From the NCBI GenBank assembly GCA_018883625.1, contig JAHLFV010000175.1, positions 1 to 12,467 on the forward strand: a DNA stretch of 12,467 nucleotides, written 5' to 3'. The stretch comes from Candidatus Treponema excrementipullorum. Its GTDB lineage: Bacteria > Spirochaetota > Spirochaetia > Treponematales > Treponemataceae. A model generated the notes under the pieces. That model made no database searches. It was not told where the DNA came from and worked only from the letters and a program-made list of their open reading frames with translations. The stretch's first letter is position 1. Each line of letters opens with the position of its first letter. This document shows positions 1 through 7,574 of the stretch, piece after piece. The position numbers and the translations under genes are program-made.

Positions 1-1028
1 TTAATATCTTTTAAATTTTCGATTTCCCGAGTACTTAATTTTCTGAATTTTGTAGGAATTATACCACTATATCCTCTAATAATAACTGGTAGTTCATTTT
101 TATCTATTTCAACGTCATTTTTATTAGCAAAACATTGTTTAATTTCATTGATAGAAGCAATAGTTGTTTTATGCGTATTAAGAAAAAGACCTTCTTGATT
201 TAATCGTTCAACCAAAATTGATAACCATGTATGGGCCTCTTTTGCATCCTTAGCAAATAATCTGAAATCGTCAACAAATCTTGAAAAAATAATATTCTTT
301 TCCATTAAATATTTATCAACATCAATTAAACTAGCTTCTGCTAATATTCGACTCGCATTGGATCCTACTGGTAACCCATAAGAATCTCTGTTTGACCAAA
401 ACAATAGAATTTCATTCAATAATTTAACAACTTTTATATCATTCTGTGGTATTGAAAGTAATGTATTTTCTAATCTATGCAAATTCAATCTATCATAAAA
501 ATTACTAATATCGCAAGAAATAATAACTTTAGCATTATTTTCTTGTGCCTTTTTCGATATGTTTGACTTAAATCGTGTATATGAATATTTAAAATCAAAT
601 AAAAAGGTTGGAATCTTAATTGACGACAAACTAGTTTTTAAACGATAAGAAAAAATGGTTTCTTTATTTTTTGCAATCCTTTGGTTTTCTATTTTGTTTG
701 CAATCATCAATACTAGCGTAAGATATATTATTTCATCTAAGATTTCAGTATAACTGCATTTTCTAAAATCAAATAAATTCTTTTTAGGAATCAATAATGT
801 TTTTAATGGAGATAACTTTAATTCTTTTAATGACTCAAATATATTATTGTTTTCTGCCTTATCAAGAGCGTTTTTTATCCTTGTTTTTACTTCATTGAAG
901 ATTTTTGAATAATTTTCCTCTTGGCTGAAATATTCTATCTCAAACGGGCGTTTAAAAACATCAACATCTGTTATAGATTCCTTTTGGATATTCAAAATTG
1001 CCAGTCTAACAGCATCTTCTAATTTCAT
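1..1028 (-). CDS. Reverse transcriptase, Abi/unknown-group type (3' end outside window)
   Basis: This is an RNA-directed DNA polymerase, probably acting in phage defence. I translated it by hand: the frame is open from ATG 1028 to the window edge (342 codons), so the C-terminus is missing. A TGA lies in frame 15-18 nt upstream, and a weak AGTAGGT-like ribosome site precedes the ATG. RT palm motifs are visible. Motif A is IISCDISNFYDRL around D173. The B-like motif is GLPVGSNASRILAE at 218-231. The catalytic box is FVDDF at 251-255, with metal-binding D253 and D254 (F in place of the usual Y). A following segment resembles the thumb-proximal region (GLFLNTHKTTI, 280-290). The first ~120 residues lack a recognised domain and are rich in Lys, Asn and Ile. 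The GLPVG..ASRILAE plus xVDDF pattern is what I recall from retron-like and UG/DRT bacterial RTs rather than group II introns. The subclass cannot be set without the missing C-terminus. The gene is more AT-rich than the mod core and may have a separate origin. Confidence 0.88.
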   Translation of the reverse strand, partial: MKLEDAVRLAILNIQKESITDVDVFKRPFEIEYFSQEENYSKIFNEVKTRIKNALDKAENNNIFESLKELKLSPLKTLLIPKKNLFDFRKCSYTEILDEIIYLTLVLMIANKIENQRIAKNKETIFSYRLKTSLSSIKIPTFLFDFKYSYTRFKSNISKKAQENNAKVIISCDISNFYDRLNLHRLENTLLSIPQNDIKVVKLLNEILLFWSNRDSYGLPVGSNASRILAEASLIDVDKYLMEKNIIFSRFVDDFRLFAKDAKEAHTWLSILVERLNQEGLFLNTHKTTIASINEIKQCFANKNDVEIDKNELPVIIRGYSGIIPTKFRKLSTREIENLKDI

Positions 1029-1109
1029 ATATGTACCTACTAATCATTTTTTATATACAAAATGAACAAATAATTACTCAACTCAAACATAGTATGTCTC
1101 TTTCCCCTT
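1029..1109. other. Intergenic gap between res and the reverse transcriptase gene
   Basis: This 81-bp AT-rich spacer is the only sizeable gap between genes in the window. It contains the candidate promoter and a perfect 11-nt palindrome, ACATAGTATGT (1087-1097), just upstream of the -35. That palindrome could be an operator half-site pair or chance. The gap is too short for a retron-type structured msr/msd RNA and shows no intrinsic terminator. Confidence 0.6.
1052..1081 (-). promoter_or_regulatory. Candidate sigma70-type promoter for the reverse transcriptase gene
   Basis: On the minus strand, TTGAGT (1081-1076) is followed after 18 nt by TATATA (1057-1052). Transcription would begin near 1045, leaving a short leader of about 17 nt before the ATG at 1028. 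The -35 differs from consensus at two positions and the spacer is one base longer than optimal. AT-rich DNA gives such matches easily, so this is suggestive only. It would let the RT be expressed independently of the upstream restriction operon. I see no hairpin-plus-T-run terminator in this gap. Confidence 0.35.
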
Positions 1110-4100
1110 CTACTCCATACTCTCCATAACTTCCAACAATTTTTGGTAACTATCCACCTCGTGGTAGCGTACCTTGCTGGTAGATATTCCGTTAAAGAGC
1201 TTTTTGGCACAATCGATTTTGGCTTTTTCTATGGGACGTAATTCAAGACTGCTCATGGAACCTTTAGTTTCCGCCACAAAGAAAATATGTTTGACCGTTC
1301 CTTCATAAAAGGCGATAGCCCAGTCCGGGGAGTAGTTACCTACCGGAGTAGGAATCTGGAACGTTCTCGGTAGTTTTGCATAGACACAGACTTCCTTTGA
1401 CACATCCAAATCTTCCGCAAACTTTCTTTCAATGCTTTTTTCGGCAGTACCGTCGGTAAAGACATAATCCTGAATTGCCTTTTTTGCAACAAAAGCCCTT
1501 TCAAAACTCTGGGAGTTTTTCTCTTCGGTAAAAATAGAACTGTCATATACTCCCTCTGTCTGATTATAGGAAATATGTTCCACAATGATAGTGGCTTTCT
1601 CTTCATTAATCAGCCTAACAACTTTTGAAATAAATTCTTCCGGATTATACCGGAACATAAATAGCTTATCCGGTGAAATACGTTGCAAAATTGTTGAAGC
1701 AGTTTTTCTGGTCAGCTTTGTACCTTCCGCAATCTTACCGATTAAATCATACTTTACTTTAGAAACCTCATTGTGTTTTAGATATTGAGTTTCGGCACCC
1801 CTAATTTCAAAAGAATCCCCACGTTCTATTTCGTACGTACTGATATTCTCTTTCTGTCTTCCCACAGTAGCAGTATACTGCATCTGGCTTACCGATAAAT
1901 GAGCGTTGATACTTTTGACGGCATTATTTATCAATTCATCACTGTCAAAATCAACGGTATACGCATATTTATGGTTAATCTGCTTCCAAAGTTCCTGAAA
2001 CTCTTTTTTATAAAAATTATCGTTTAAAGGATTTTCCCGCACCTTTGACTCATGCCCGTCGGTAAACATGGTTTTCAAAATAGAATCATCATACACAGCC
2101 TGAATCAGACGGTGAATACCTTCTGCCATAGGCAGTAAGTTTTCCGGCAAAGGAGTCACAGTATCGCTGGCAATAGCTGCCCGGTATGTATCCGTAATCT
2201 TTCGATTTATGTCTACATACCCATTTTGAATAAGATAAAATTCAATTGCATCAGCAGCTTCTTTACTAATGAGCATCTGTGTATCATCAACAGTAACATA
2301 TTTGCCGGTAAAATATTCACTGGTTGCTTTATCGGATCGCTGATACAAAACAGATTGAATATCTTTTTGCAAGGCATCTACAAAAGTACCGTAGCTTTCA
2401 CTTGCAATAACAGTCAGCAAGTTGATATCGTGAATTTCTGTACCACACGTTTGTGAATCCATTCTGTTACCGTCTTGATTAACACAAAGCCGCAATCCCC
2501 GGCCTACCTCCTGCCGTTTAGCAGTTTGGTTATCAGAATGCTTTAATGCACAGATTTGAAAAATATTGGGATTATCCCATCCTTCCCGTAAGGCGGAATG
2601 GGAAAAAATAAACCGTGTGGGTTCTTCAAAAGACAAAAGTCGCTCTTTATCTTTTAAGATAAGGTCATAGGCAGAAATATCATCAGATAATCCCGTTTCT
2701 TTTTCCTTTTTGGTACTGTCTATGTATCTGCCACTTTTTTTATCAATACTGAAATACCCGTTATGTACTTTTCCCGGTTCCCGACACATCGATTTTAGAT
2801 ACTTTTGATACGGTGAGTCATAAAGAGAAATATAGTGCTCTACTATATCTCTGTATTCTTCCTCAAATATTTGTCCGTATTCACCTAACAATATATTCCC
2901 GTCATCGTCATACTGGCGGTATTTGGCAACTTCATCAATAAAAAACAGAGACAGTGTTTTAATGCCCCGGTTAAAAAGCTGTTCTTCCTTTTCAAAATGT
3001 GAAAGAATTGTTTCTCTAATTTGAATACGGCGCATATCTTTTTCAGAAATATCCCCCCGTGCTTCCCCGGTTTTAATAACTTCTCCATTGGTAAAAGACA
3101 CAGTGTTGGTCAGGGGGTCAATTTCAGAAACCGTAAACCTTTTATACTGTTCCATGTGCTGCGACAGATAATATAAATCATCGCCAACCGCAACATTTCT
3201 AGTTTCCCGTTTAATAGCATTATTGTATTTGACTTCCAATTCCAGCCTTGCTTTGGGAGGCTCCTTGGCAGATAATACAAGCTGCTGTAAATACATATAA
3301 CTGTGAGTACCCCGAAAGTTCTTTACTTCCAGTCCCTTAACTTCAATTTTTTTTACTAACCGTTTATTGTATGCATCCAGCGCATCCAGTACATGAACTA
3401 TATTGTGCTGTTTTGCATGGGTTGCCGAATAATACAGACTGAACAACGGATTAAAATATTGTAATGTTTTTTGAGTAACTGCACCCCCCATTTTCTGGGG
3501 TTCATCAAGAATAATAATTGGTCGGTTAGCGGCAATTACATCAATGGGGCGACGGGACCCAAAATCATCTCTTTTGGAATAAATAATGCGGGCAGCAGCA
3601 TTTCCGCCTTTAACATTTTTATCTTTATTCAAAGACGTAGCAAATGCCTGCATATTGATAATCATAACATTTATACCGGCATCTTTGGAAAAACTATCAA
3701 GCTCACTCAGATTTGAACTGTTATACACAAAAGCCCGAGCTTTTTTGCCGTAGTGTTCCATAAAGTGGGTTTCCGTCATCTCAAAGGTTTTCTTTACTCC
3801 TTCCCGAATGGCAATACCGGGAACAACAACTATAAACTTACTCCACCCATACCGTTTATTCAGCTCAAAAATGGTTTTGATATACACGTAGGTCTTTCCT
3901 GTACCGGTTTCCATTTCAATATCCAAGGAACACCGTCCAAAGTCCCTAACTAAAGATGTAGACTGTTTTATGTTACTCCGATTTTGAATCTGCTGGATAT
4001 TTTTTAACAGCTGATCATCAGAAAGCAGGATTTGTTCATTTTTATACCCGGTATCACCGTCTACATCAAAGCTATCCACATCGTTCTTATCTGTTGTCTG

Positions 4101-4229
4101 GAGATTAGGTTGTATTCCCCTATCACGAATATAAGTAGTGGCATCATGAAACCCCTGTCCTACAAATACATCTGTAACGGCAGCAACTGCCTCTGTCTGA
4201 TAGTCCTGTATTTTAAAATTAAAAATCAT
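1110..4229 (-). CDS. res: Type III restriction enzyme Res subunit (helicase plus nuclease)
   Basis: This is the restriction subunit of a type III system. With Mod it would use ATP to move or switch along DNA and cut when unmodified sites are met. The 1039 residues are close to the usual size of about 950-1050. Superfamily-2 motifs run in order: Walker A ETGTGKT (107-113), DEPQ (242-245, a DEAD-box variant typical of Res), SAT (268-270), motif V SHSALREGWDNPN (543-555) and motif VI RQEVGRGLRL (572-581). The C-terminus carries a PD-(D/E)XK nuclease site, SPDW (D969) followed by AETKG (E987, K989). All catalytic residues seem present, so the enzyme looks active. ATG 4229 is preceded by GGAGGAG nine bases upstream. 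It overlaps the stop of the HEPN gene as ATGA, so translation is likely coupled. The stop is TAG. Confidence 0.95.
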   Translation of the reverse strand: MIFNFKIQDYQTEAVAAVTDVFVGQGFHDATTYIRDRGIQPNLQTTDKNDVDSFDVDGDTGYKNEQILLSDDQLLKNIQQIQNRSNIKQSTSLVRDFGRCSLDIEMETGTGKTYVYIKTIFELNKRYGWSKFIVVVPGIAIREGVKKTFEMTETHFMEHYGKKARAFVYNSSNLSELDSFSKDAGINVMIINMQAFATSLNKDKNVKGGNAAARIIYSKRDDFGSRRPIDVIAANRPIIILDEPQKMGGAVTQKTLQYFNPLFSLYYSATHAKQHNIVHVLDALDAYNKRLVKKIEVKGLEVKNFRGTHSYMYLQQLVLSAKEPPKARLELEVKYNNAIKRETRNVAVGDDLYYLSQHMEQYKRFTVSEIDPLTNTVSFTNGEVIKTGEARGDISEKDMRRIQIRETILSHFEKEEQLFNRGIKTLSLFFIDEVAKYRQYDDDGNILLGEYGQIFEEEYRDIVEHYISLYDSPYQKYLKSMCREPGKVHNGYFSIDKKSGRYIDSTKKEKETGLSDDISAYDLILKDKERLLSFEEPTRFIFSHSALREGWDNPNIFQICALKHSDNQTAKRQEVGRGLRLCVNQDGNRMDSQTCGTEIHDINLLTVIASESYGTFVDALQKDIQSVLYQRSDKATSEYFTGKYVTVDDTQMLISKEAADAIEFYLIQNGYVDINRKITDTYRAAIASDTVTPLPENLLPMAEGIHRLIQAVYDDSILKTMFTDGHESKVRENPLNDNFYKKEFQELWKQINHKYAYTVDFDSDELINNAVKSINAHLSVSQMQYTATVGRQKENISTYEIERGDSFEIRGAETQYLKHNEVSKVKYDLIGKIAEGTKLTRKTASTILQRISPDKLFMFRYNPEEFISKVVRLINEEKATIIVEHISYNQTEGVYDSSIFTEEKNSQSFERAFVAKKAIQDYVFTDGTAEKSIERKFAEDLDVSKEVCVYAKLPRTFQIPTPVGNYSPDWAIAFYEGTVKHIFFVAETKGSMSSLELRPIEKAKIDCAKKLFNGISTSKVRYHEVDSYQKLLEVMESME

Positions 4230-5524
4230 ATATTACTTCTCCTCCGTAAATATTGGATGGCAACAGAAATTAAAGCTATACAGCGCTTATAAAAATATTC
4301 ATATTGTCGCTCATCTGTAATATCAATTTTCGTTGTTTCATGATGGCGAATCCTATAATCATTTCCTATTTTTGTTAAAGCAGAAAACTCTGTTTCATAT
4401 AATGTTCTAAAATTTAAATCAGAGGCACTCATATCTTCAATAATTTTTTTTACAGATTGAGATTTGTCACATGTTGGAGAATAGTAAGTTTTTAATCTCT
4501 CCAAAGCATCCCATAACTTTTCGACGGCAATTTGTTTATTACCTTTTTTATAGTAACTTTCAGCATCCCAAAGAAGTTCTCGTAACCCTTTTTCCGGAAT
4601 TGAAGATATATATTTATTATTTATAGAGATATCAAAAATATTTTCGAGTTTTCCCATTTTAAGATTATAAGGTATTTCATGCAACTTTAGTAACGCATTT
4701 ACCTTGTCAGAAAAATCATTGTCACGATTATATTTTTCATAAATCTCAATAAAATCAAAAACACAAAAAGGAGATGTTTTTAAAATAAAATGCTTCATAT
4801 CATTAGTTTCTACATATCTACCGCTGGAATTGTAAGCTTTTGGTTGATAAAATTGTAATAAATCACGAAAAACACACTCATTCGTTGTGATATCATATTG
4901 CCAACCAGTCTCATTAGTCTCTCTGTAAGTGCTATTATATCTTTCTAATAATGAAGCAATTTGGGTTCGTGCTTTATTACTGATAGATTGACTAAGAAAA
5001 TGTGTCTTTATCATCTTTTTATACCGCAAAGAAAAAGGGATAAAAAGAACCTTTTCAGTCGGATCAAATCTTTTCCACCCAAATACGTCTCGACCAGAAA
5101 TTTTACTCTCAGGATATAGTTCATATCCATCTGGTTGAAGTAGTCCATTTACAGCTTCAAGAAATTTTTTCCAAATTCCATTTTCAACTCTTACGGCGGG
5201 ATGAAATATTGCACAAAGAAACTTTAATAGCACCTCATCTTCGCCATCCAACAACCCAAATCGTTCATCCTCAAAAACCCATCCATTTTCATAGTCATTG
5301 TTGTTAACTGTATGCTGCCATATATCTCCCTCAGCATCATTAAAACGGTCATCATAACTGGGTAAACTCTTGAGATTATAAATTCGTTTTAGAAAATCTA
5401 TTTCACTTAATTTACCATAATACCAATAGTTTAGGTGCGAATTTTCCCAAGAGTCTGTAATATCTATACCGTACAAGAATAATCCAAAGATGTCTCTCCG
5501 AGTTATTTCTGTAATTTGTCTCAA
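4226..5524 (-). CDS. AbiJ-NTD3/HEPN protein, putative abortive-infection RNase
   Basis: This 432-residue protein has two parts. Residues ~1-155 resemble, from memory, the AbiJ N-terminal domain 3. It opens ITEITRRDIF and has a conserved block with DAEGDIWQH (63-71), an NNND (74-77), WVF (82-84) and HP..R (108-112). Residues ~310-432 are helical and hold RIRHHE (391-396), the signature I recall from AbiJ-type HEPN domains. HEPN proteins of this kind are metal-independent RNases that damage host RNA after infection. The spacing between Arg391 and His395 is three residues, shorter than the classical Rx4-6H, so activity is not proven. The middle (~156-310) is unrecognised. The start is TTG 5524, directly after the mod stop codon (TAA 5527-5525). 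AAGGAAGG lies 8 nt upstream, and the protein then begins where I expect the family to begin. There is no in-frame ATG near it. The gene is clearly more AT-rich than the conserved parts of mod. It sits between mod and res, so it is probably regulated with, or by, the restriction enzyme. Confidence 0.8.
   Translation of the reverse strand: MRQITEITRRDIFGLFLYGIDITDSWENSHLNYWYYGKLSEIDFLKRIYNLKSLPSYDDRFNDAEGDIWQHTVNNNDYENGWVFEDERFGLLDGEDEVLLKFLCAIFHPAVRVENGIWKKFLEAVNGLLQPDGYELYPESKISGRDVFGWKRFDPTEKVLFIPFSLRYKKMIKTHFLSQSISNKARTQIASLLERYNSTYRETNETGWQYDITTNECVFRDLLQFYQPKAYNSSGRYVETNDMKHFILKTSPFCVFDFIEIYEKYNRDNDFSDKVNALLKLHEIPYNLKMGKLENIFDISINNKYISSIPEKGLRELLWDAESYYKKGNKQIAVEKLWDALERLKTYYSPTCDKSQSVKKIIEDMSASDLNFRTLYETEFSALTKIGNDYRIRHHETTKIDITDERQYEYFYKRCIALISVAIQYLRRRSNI
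4239..4245 (-). promoter_or_regulatory. Strong ribosome binding site of res inside the HEPN gene
   Basis: GGAGGAG on the minus strand lies 9 nt before ATG 4229 and within the last codons of the HEPN gene, where it encodes part of an Arg-Arg-Arg run. It supports the chosen res start and the ATGA coupling. Confidence 0.75.
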
Positions 5525-7552
5525 TTACAACACCTTCCTTGTGGTATAGGGACTGTACAGGGCAAATATCTGGTCAAAATTGGTGGCAACGCTGTCTTTT
5601 GCCAGAGAGCTGTCACGCATAACAAAGTATTGGGGCTTTTTCTTGGCAATTTCTGTAACTACCTCATCGGTAACGGTATCATCAAAGCAGGCAATCAAAA
5701 AGCCGTCGGCAACATCAAACACCTTTTTACCGCCGATAAGGGTTTCTGTTATCTTGCTTGAAAGCACAATACCCAAGTCCAGCATAACCTGAAACAGCAA
5801 ATCTTCAGGAGTGCGGTCTTCTTTTATGTTTTCGGTGAGAGAATTCAGAAAGGTTCCGTTATAGGATTCTGGAGAATAATAGACATCTTTCATGTTGGAA
5901 GAATCGCATTTAAGCACACGGAAACCTACATCTAATGGAGAATTCACAATGCATGATTCATAATTGGGACACTTTGTCATAAGGCATTTTTCATTATGCA
6001 TTATACATTGTGAATTATGAATTATTTGTGCGCCCGCACGGCGAATGCGTTCTTTACCGATTTCGCAGATGTTTGTATACCCGGCTTTATAGGCTTCGCT
6101 TTTTTCGTCGGTTTTTTCCGGGAGCTGTACCATAATAAACTTTCTGTTTCCGCCGTCTTCCGCATTCAGCTGCATAACGGCATGTGCGGTAGTGGCAGAA
6201 CCGGAGAAGAAATCCATTATAATATCTTTTTTGAAACCGAACGCTTGAATTAGTTTTGCAATCAAACGAGTAGGTTTGGAAAATTCGAACACATACTGTT
6301 CTCCCAAAAGCTGATGCAATTCATCATTAGCATCTTCATTTGTACCCCAACCACCGTTATTAAGATTTAATTCATATTTAAATTGGGAAAGTGATTTTCC
6401 GTCTTTTCCAACTCTTAAGAGAAGATCTTTTAGCATTTTTATTCTTTCATCAATCACAATACGTCGAACATAATTATCTTGGGTAATATACACAAGCCCT
6501 TTTTGAGCATAGTCATCTAATGCCTCCTGACTATAAATCCAGTTACTATCAATACGCACATCTCCAACAAGTATACTATCCTTGATTATAACATCATCAA
6601 GATAAATAAGCTCCATATTGCCTGAACTTACCCGTGTACCAGCTGAAATAGTATAGTTTTTATCTCTAAATCTGCTCGGAGTACCTTTTCGAATGATACG
6701 AACACCACGAGCATTTGTTGTTTTTATACAAGGATATGTACTTTCTTCCGATGTAATTTCTCCTACTAAACCTCCAAATACATTGTTATTTTTTGTATAT
6801 ATAAGCACATATTCTTTCATGTTAATATAATTTTTACTAAGAAATGCACCCTTCTTCTTTTTTTCCCATACTAATTGAGCAATAAAATTATTTTCTCCAA
6901 ATATTTCACAAGCAATTTTTTTCAAATTTTCTACTTCATTATCATCAATACTGATAAAAATAGCACCGTCATCTGTCAGCAAGTCCCGAGCCAGTTTTAA
7001 CCGCGGATACATCATATTCAGCCAGTCGGTGTGAAATCTGCCGTTTGTATCCATATTCTTAAACAATCTGTTACCCTGCTCATCGTAACCGCCATTCTGC
7101 ATTATGAATTGTGCATTATCCATTGAATAATCATCTTCATATACAAAATCGTTGCCGGTATTGTAGGGTGGATCTATGTAAATCATTTTAATTTTGCCCA
7201 GATAGGTTTCCTGCAACAGTTTCAGCACTTCCAGGTTATCGCCTTCTATATAGAGATTTTCGGTGGTGTCAAAGTTTACGCTTTCTTCCCGGCAGGGACG
7301 CAACGTTTTGGCAATGGGAGCATTTGCAAAAAGAATCGATTTTCTTTTATCCGGCCAAGTAAATTGATAGCGCTCTTCTCTGCCTTCCACCACTTTTGTA
7401 TTGATTTCCTGCATCAGCACATCTTTATCAATAGCACGGACAACTTCACCCTGCTCGTTTTTTGTTTCCGTAACCGCATTGGGAAACAGCTCTGCCAGTT
7501 TTCTAAAGTTTTCATCCGCTTTATTGGGGGTGTGCATTTTCAAATGATCCAT
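5525..7552 (-). CDS. mod: Type III site-specific DNA-methyltransferase (Mod)
   Basis: This is the modification and target-recognition subunit. It methylates adenine (N6) in a short asymmetric site and is needed for Res to cut. The 675 residues show a beta-class order. Motif IV DPPYNTGNDF (127-136) comes before the SAM-binding motif I DFFSGSATTAHAV (447-459). Other Mod blocks are YIEGDNLEVLK (101-111), GRFHTDWLNMMYPRL (171-185), FISIDDNE (199-206) and ERIRRAG (501-507). The target-recognition region lies between (~230-425) and its DNA is much more AT-rich than either side. Residues ~510-540 (HNSQCIMHNE and following) replace a linker and are encoded by an inverted repeat. This is probably an in-frame mobile palindromic repeat; the conserved text resumes at DVGFRV. 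ATG 7552 has AAGGAG nine bases upstream. The gene follows the KAP stop by 22 nt and abuts the HEPN start. The catalytic motifs are intact, so methylation activity is expected. Confidence 0.96.
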   Translation of the reverse strand: MDHLKMHTPNKADENFRKLAELFPNAVTETKNEQGEVVRAIDKDVLMQEINTKVVEGREERYQFTWPDKRKSILFANAPIAKTLRPCREESVNFDTTENLYIEGDNLEVLKLLQETYLGKIKMIYIDPPYNTGNDFVYEDDYSMDNAQFIMQNGGYDEQGNRLFKNMDTNGRFHTDWLNMMYPRLKLARDLLTDDGAIFISIDDNEVENLKKIACEIFGENNFIAQLVWEKKKKGAFLSKNYINMKEYVLIYTKNNNVFGGLVGEITSEESTYPCIKTTNARGVRIIRKGTPSRFRDKNYTISAGTRVSSGNMELIYLDDVIIKDSILVGDVRIDSNWIYSQEALDDYAQKGLVYITQDNYVRRIVIDERIKMLKDLLLRVGKDGKSLSQFKYELNLNNGGWGTNEDANDELHQLLGEQYVFEFSKPTRLIAKLIQAFGFKKDIIMDFFSGSATTAHAVMQLNAEDGGNRKFIMVQLPEKTDEKSEAYKAGYTNICEIGKERIRRAGAQIIHNSQCIMHNEKCLMTKCPNYESCIVNSPLDVGFRVLKCDSSNMKDVYYSPESYNGTFLNSLTENIKEDRTPEDLLFQVMLDLGIVLSSKITETLIGGKKVFDVADGFLIACFDDTVTDEVVTEIAKKKPQYFVMRDSSLAKDSVATNFDQIFALYSPYTTRKVL
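5533..5540 (-). promoter_or_regulatory. Ribosome binding site deciding the TTG start of the HEPN gene
   Basis: AAGGAAGG on the minus strand lies 8 nt upstream of TTG 5524 and overlaps the last codons of mod. Spacing and strength fit initiation at the TTG directly after the mod TAA stop, which implies termination-reinitiation coupling. Confidence 0.6.
5941..6016. repeat. MITE/REP-like inverted repeat inserted in frame in mod
   Basis: Left arm 5941-5966 and right arm 5991-6016 are inverted copies matching at 21 of 26 positions, separated by 24 nt. The final 11 bases pair perfectly (AATTCACAATG with CATTGTGAATT). The element would fold as a long AT-rich hairpin in DNA or mRNA. It is read through in frame and encodes the atypical linker peptide of Mod. 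An extra 'ATGAATTATT' half-unit follows at 6017-6026. No transposase, stop codon or frameshift is associated with it. Confidence 0.75.
6278..6862 (-). other. Target-recognition region of mod, AT-rich mosaic segment
   Basis: This covers roughly Mod residues 231-425, between FISIDDNE and the helix before motif I. In type III Mod proteins this is where DNA sequence specificity lies and where homologues diverge. By hand count, a sample line inside (6361-6420) has about 28% G+C against about 55% at 7261-7320 in the conserved part. The contrast fits import of a different recognition domain by recombination. Boundaries are approximate. Confidence 0.5.
7099..7124. repeat. Second, diverged copy of the mod palindromic repeat unit
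   Basis: This 26-nt stretch (starting GCATTATGAATTGTG) matches 5998-6023 in the same orientation at 21 of 26 positions, including an exact 10-mer ATTATGAATT offset between the two. It encodes DNAQFIMQN near residue 145 of Mod, which resembles the repeat-derived peptide of the other copy. No clear opposing arm is seen here. Chance similarity in AT-rich DNA remains possible. Confidence 0.4.
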
Positions 7553-7561
7553 ATCAGGTCT

Positions 7562-7567
7562 CTCCTT
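7562..7567 (-). promoter_or_regulatory. Ribosome binding site of mod
   Basis: AAGGAG on the minus strand lies 9 nt upstream of ATG 7552, in the 22-nt gap after the KAP gene. It supports the chosen start over the in-frame ATG at codon 6. Confidence 0.75.
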
Positions 7568-7574
7568 TTGTTGT

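Noticed and set aside
1029..1109. Retron-type msr/msd RNA upstream of the RT
   Set aside because: The gap is only 81 nt and shows no long stem-loops or the paired a1/a2 repeats needed for a retron.
1340..1606. Minus-strand 88-codon frame inside res, a possible overlapping small protein
   Set aside because: It is a shifted frame of conserved res sequence with no ribosome site and a basic, low-complexity translation.
3483..3488. Homopolymer C6 (G6 on the coding strand) in res, as a phase-variation tract
   Set aside because: Phase-variable tracts are normally longer. The reading frame is intact, and I see no tandem repeats in mod that would switch it on and off.
5941..6026. Inverted repeat read as an intrinsic terminator
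   Set aside because: It lies inside the mod coding region, its arms are AT-rich and imperfect, and no T-run follows on the coding strand.
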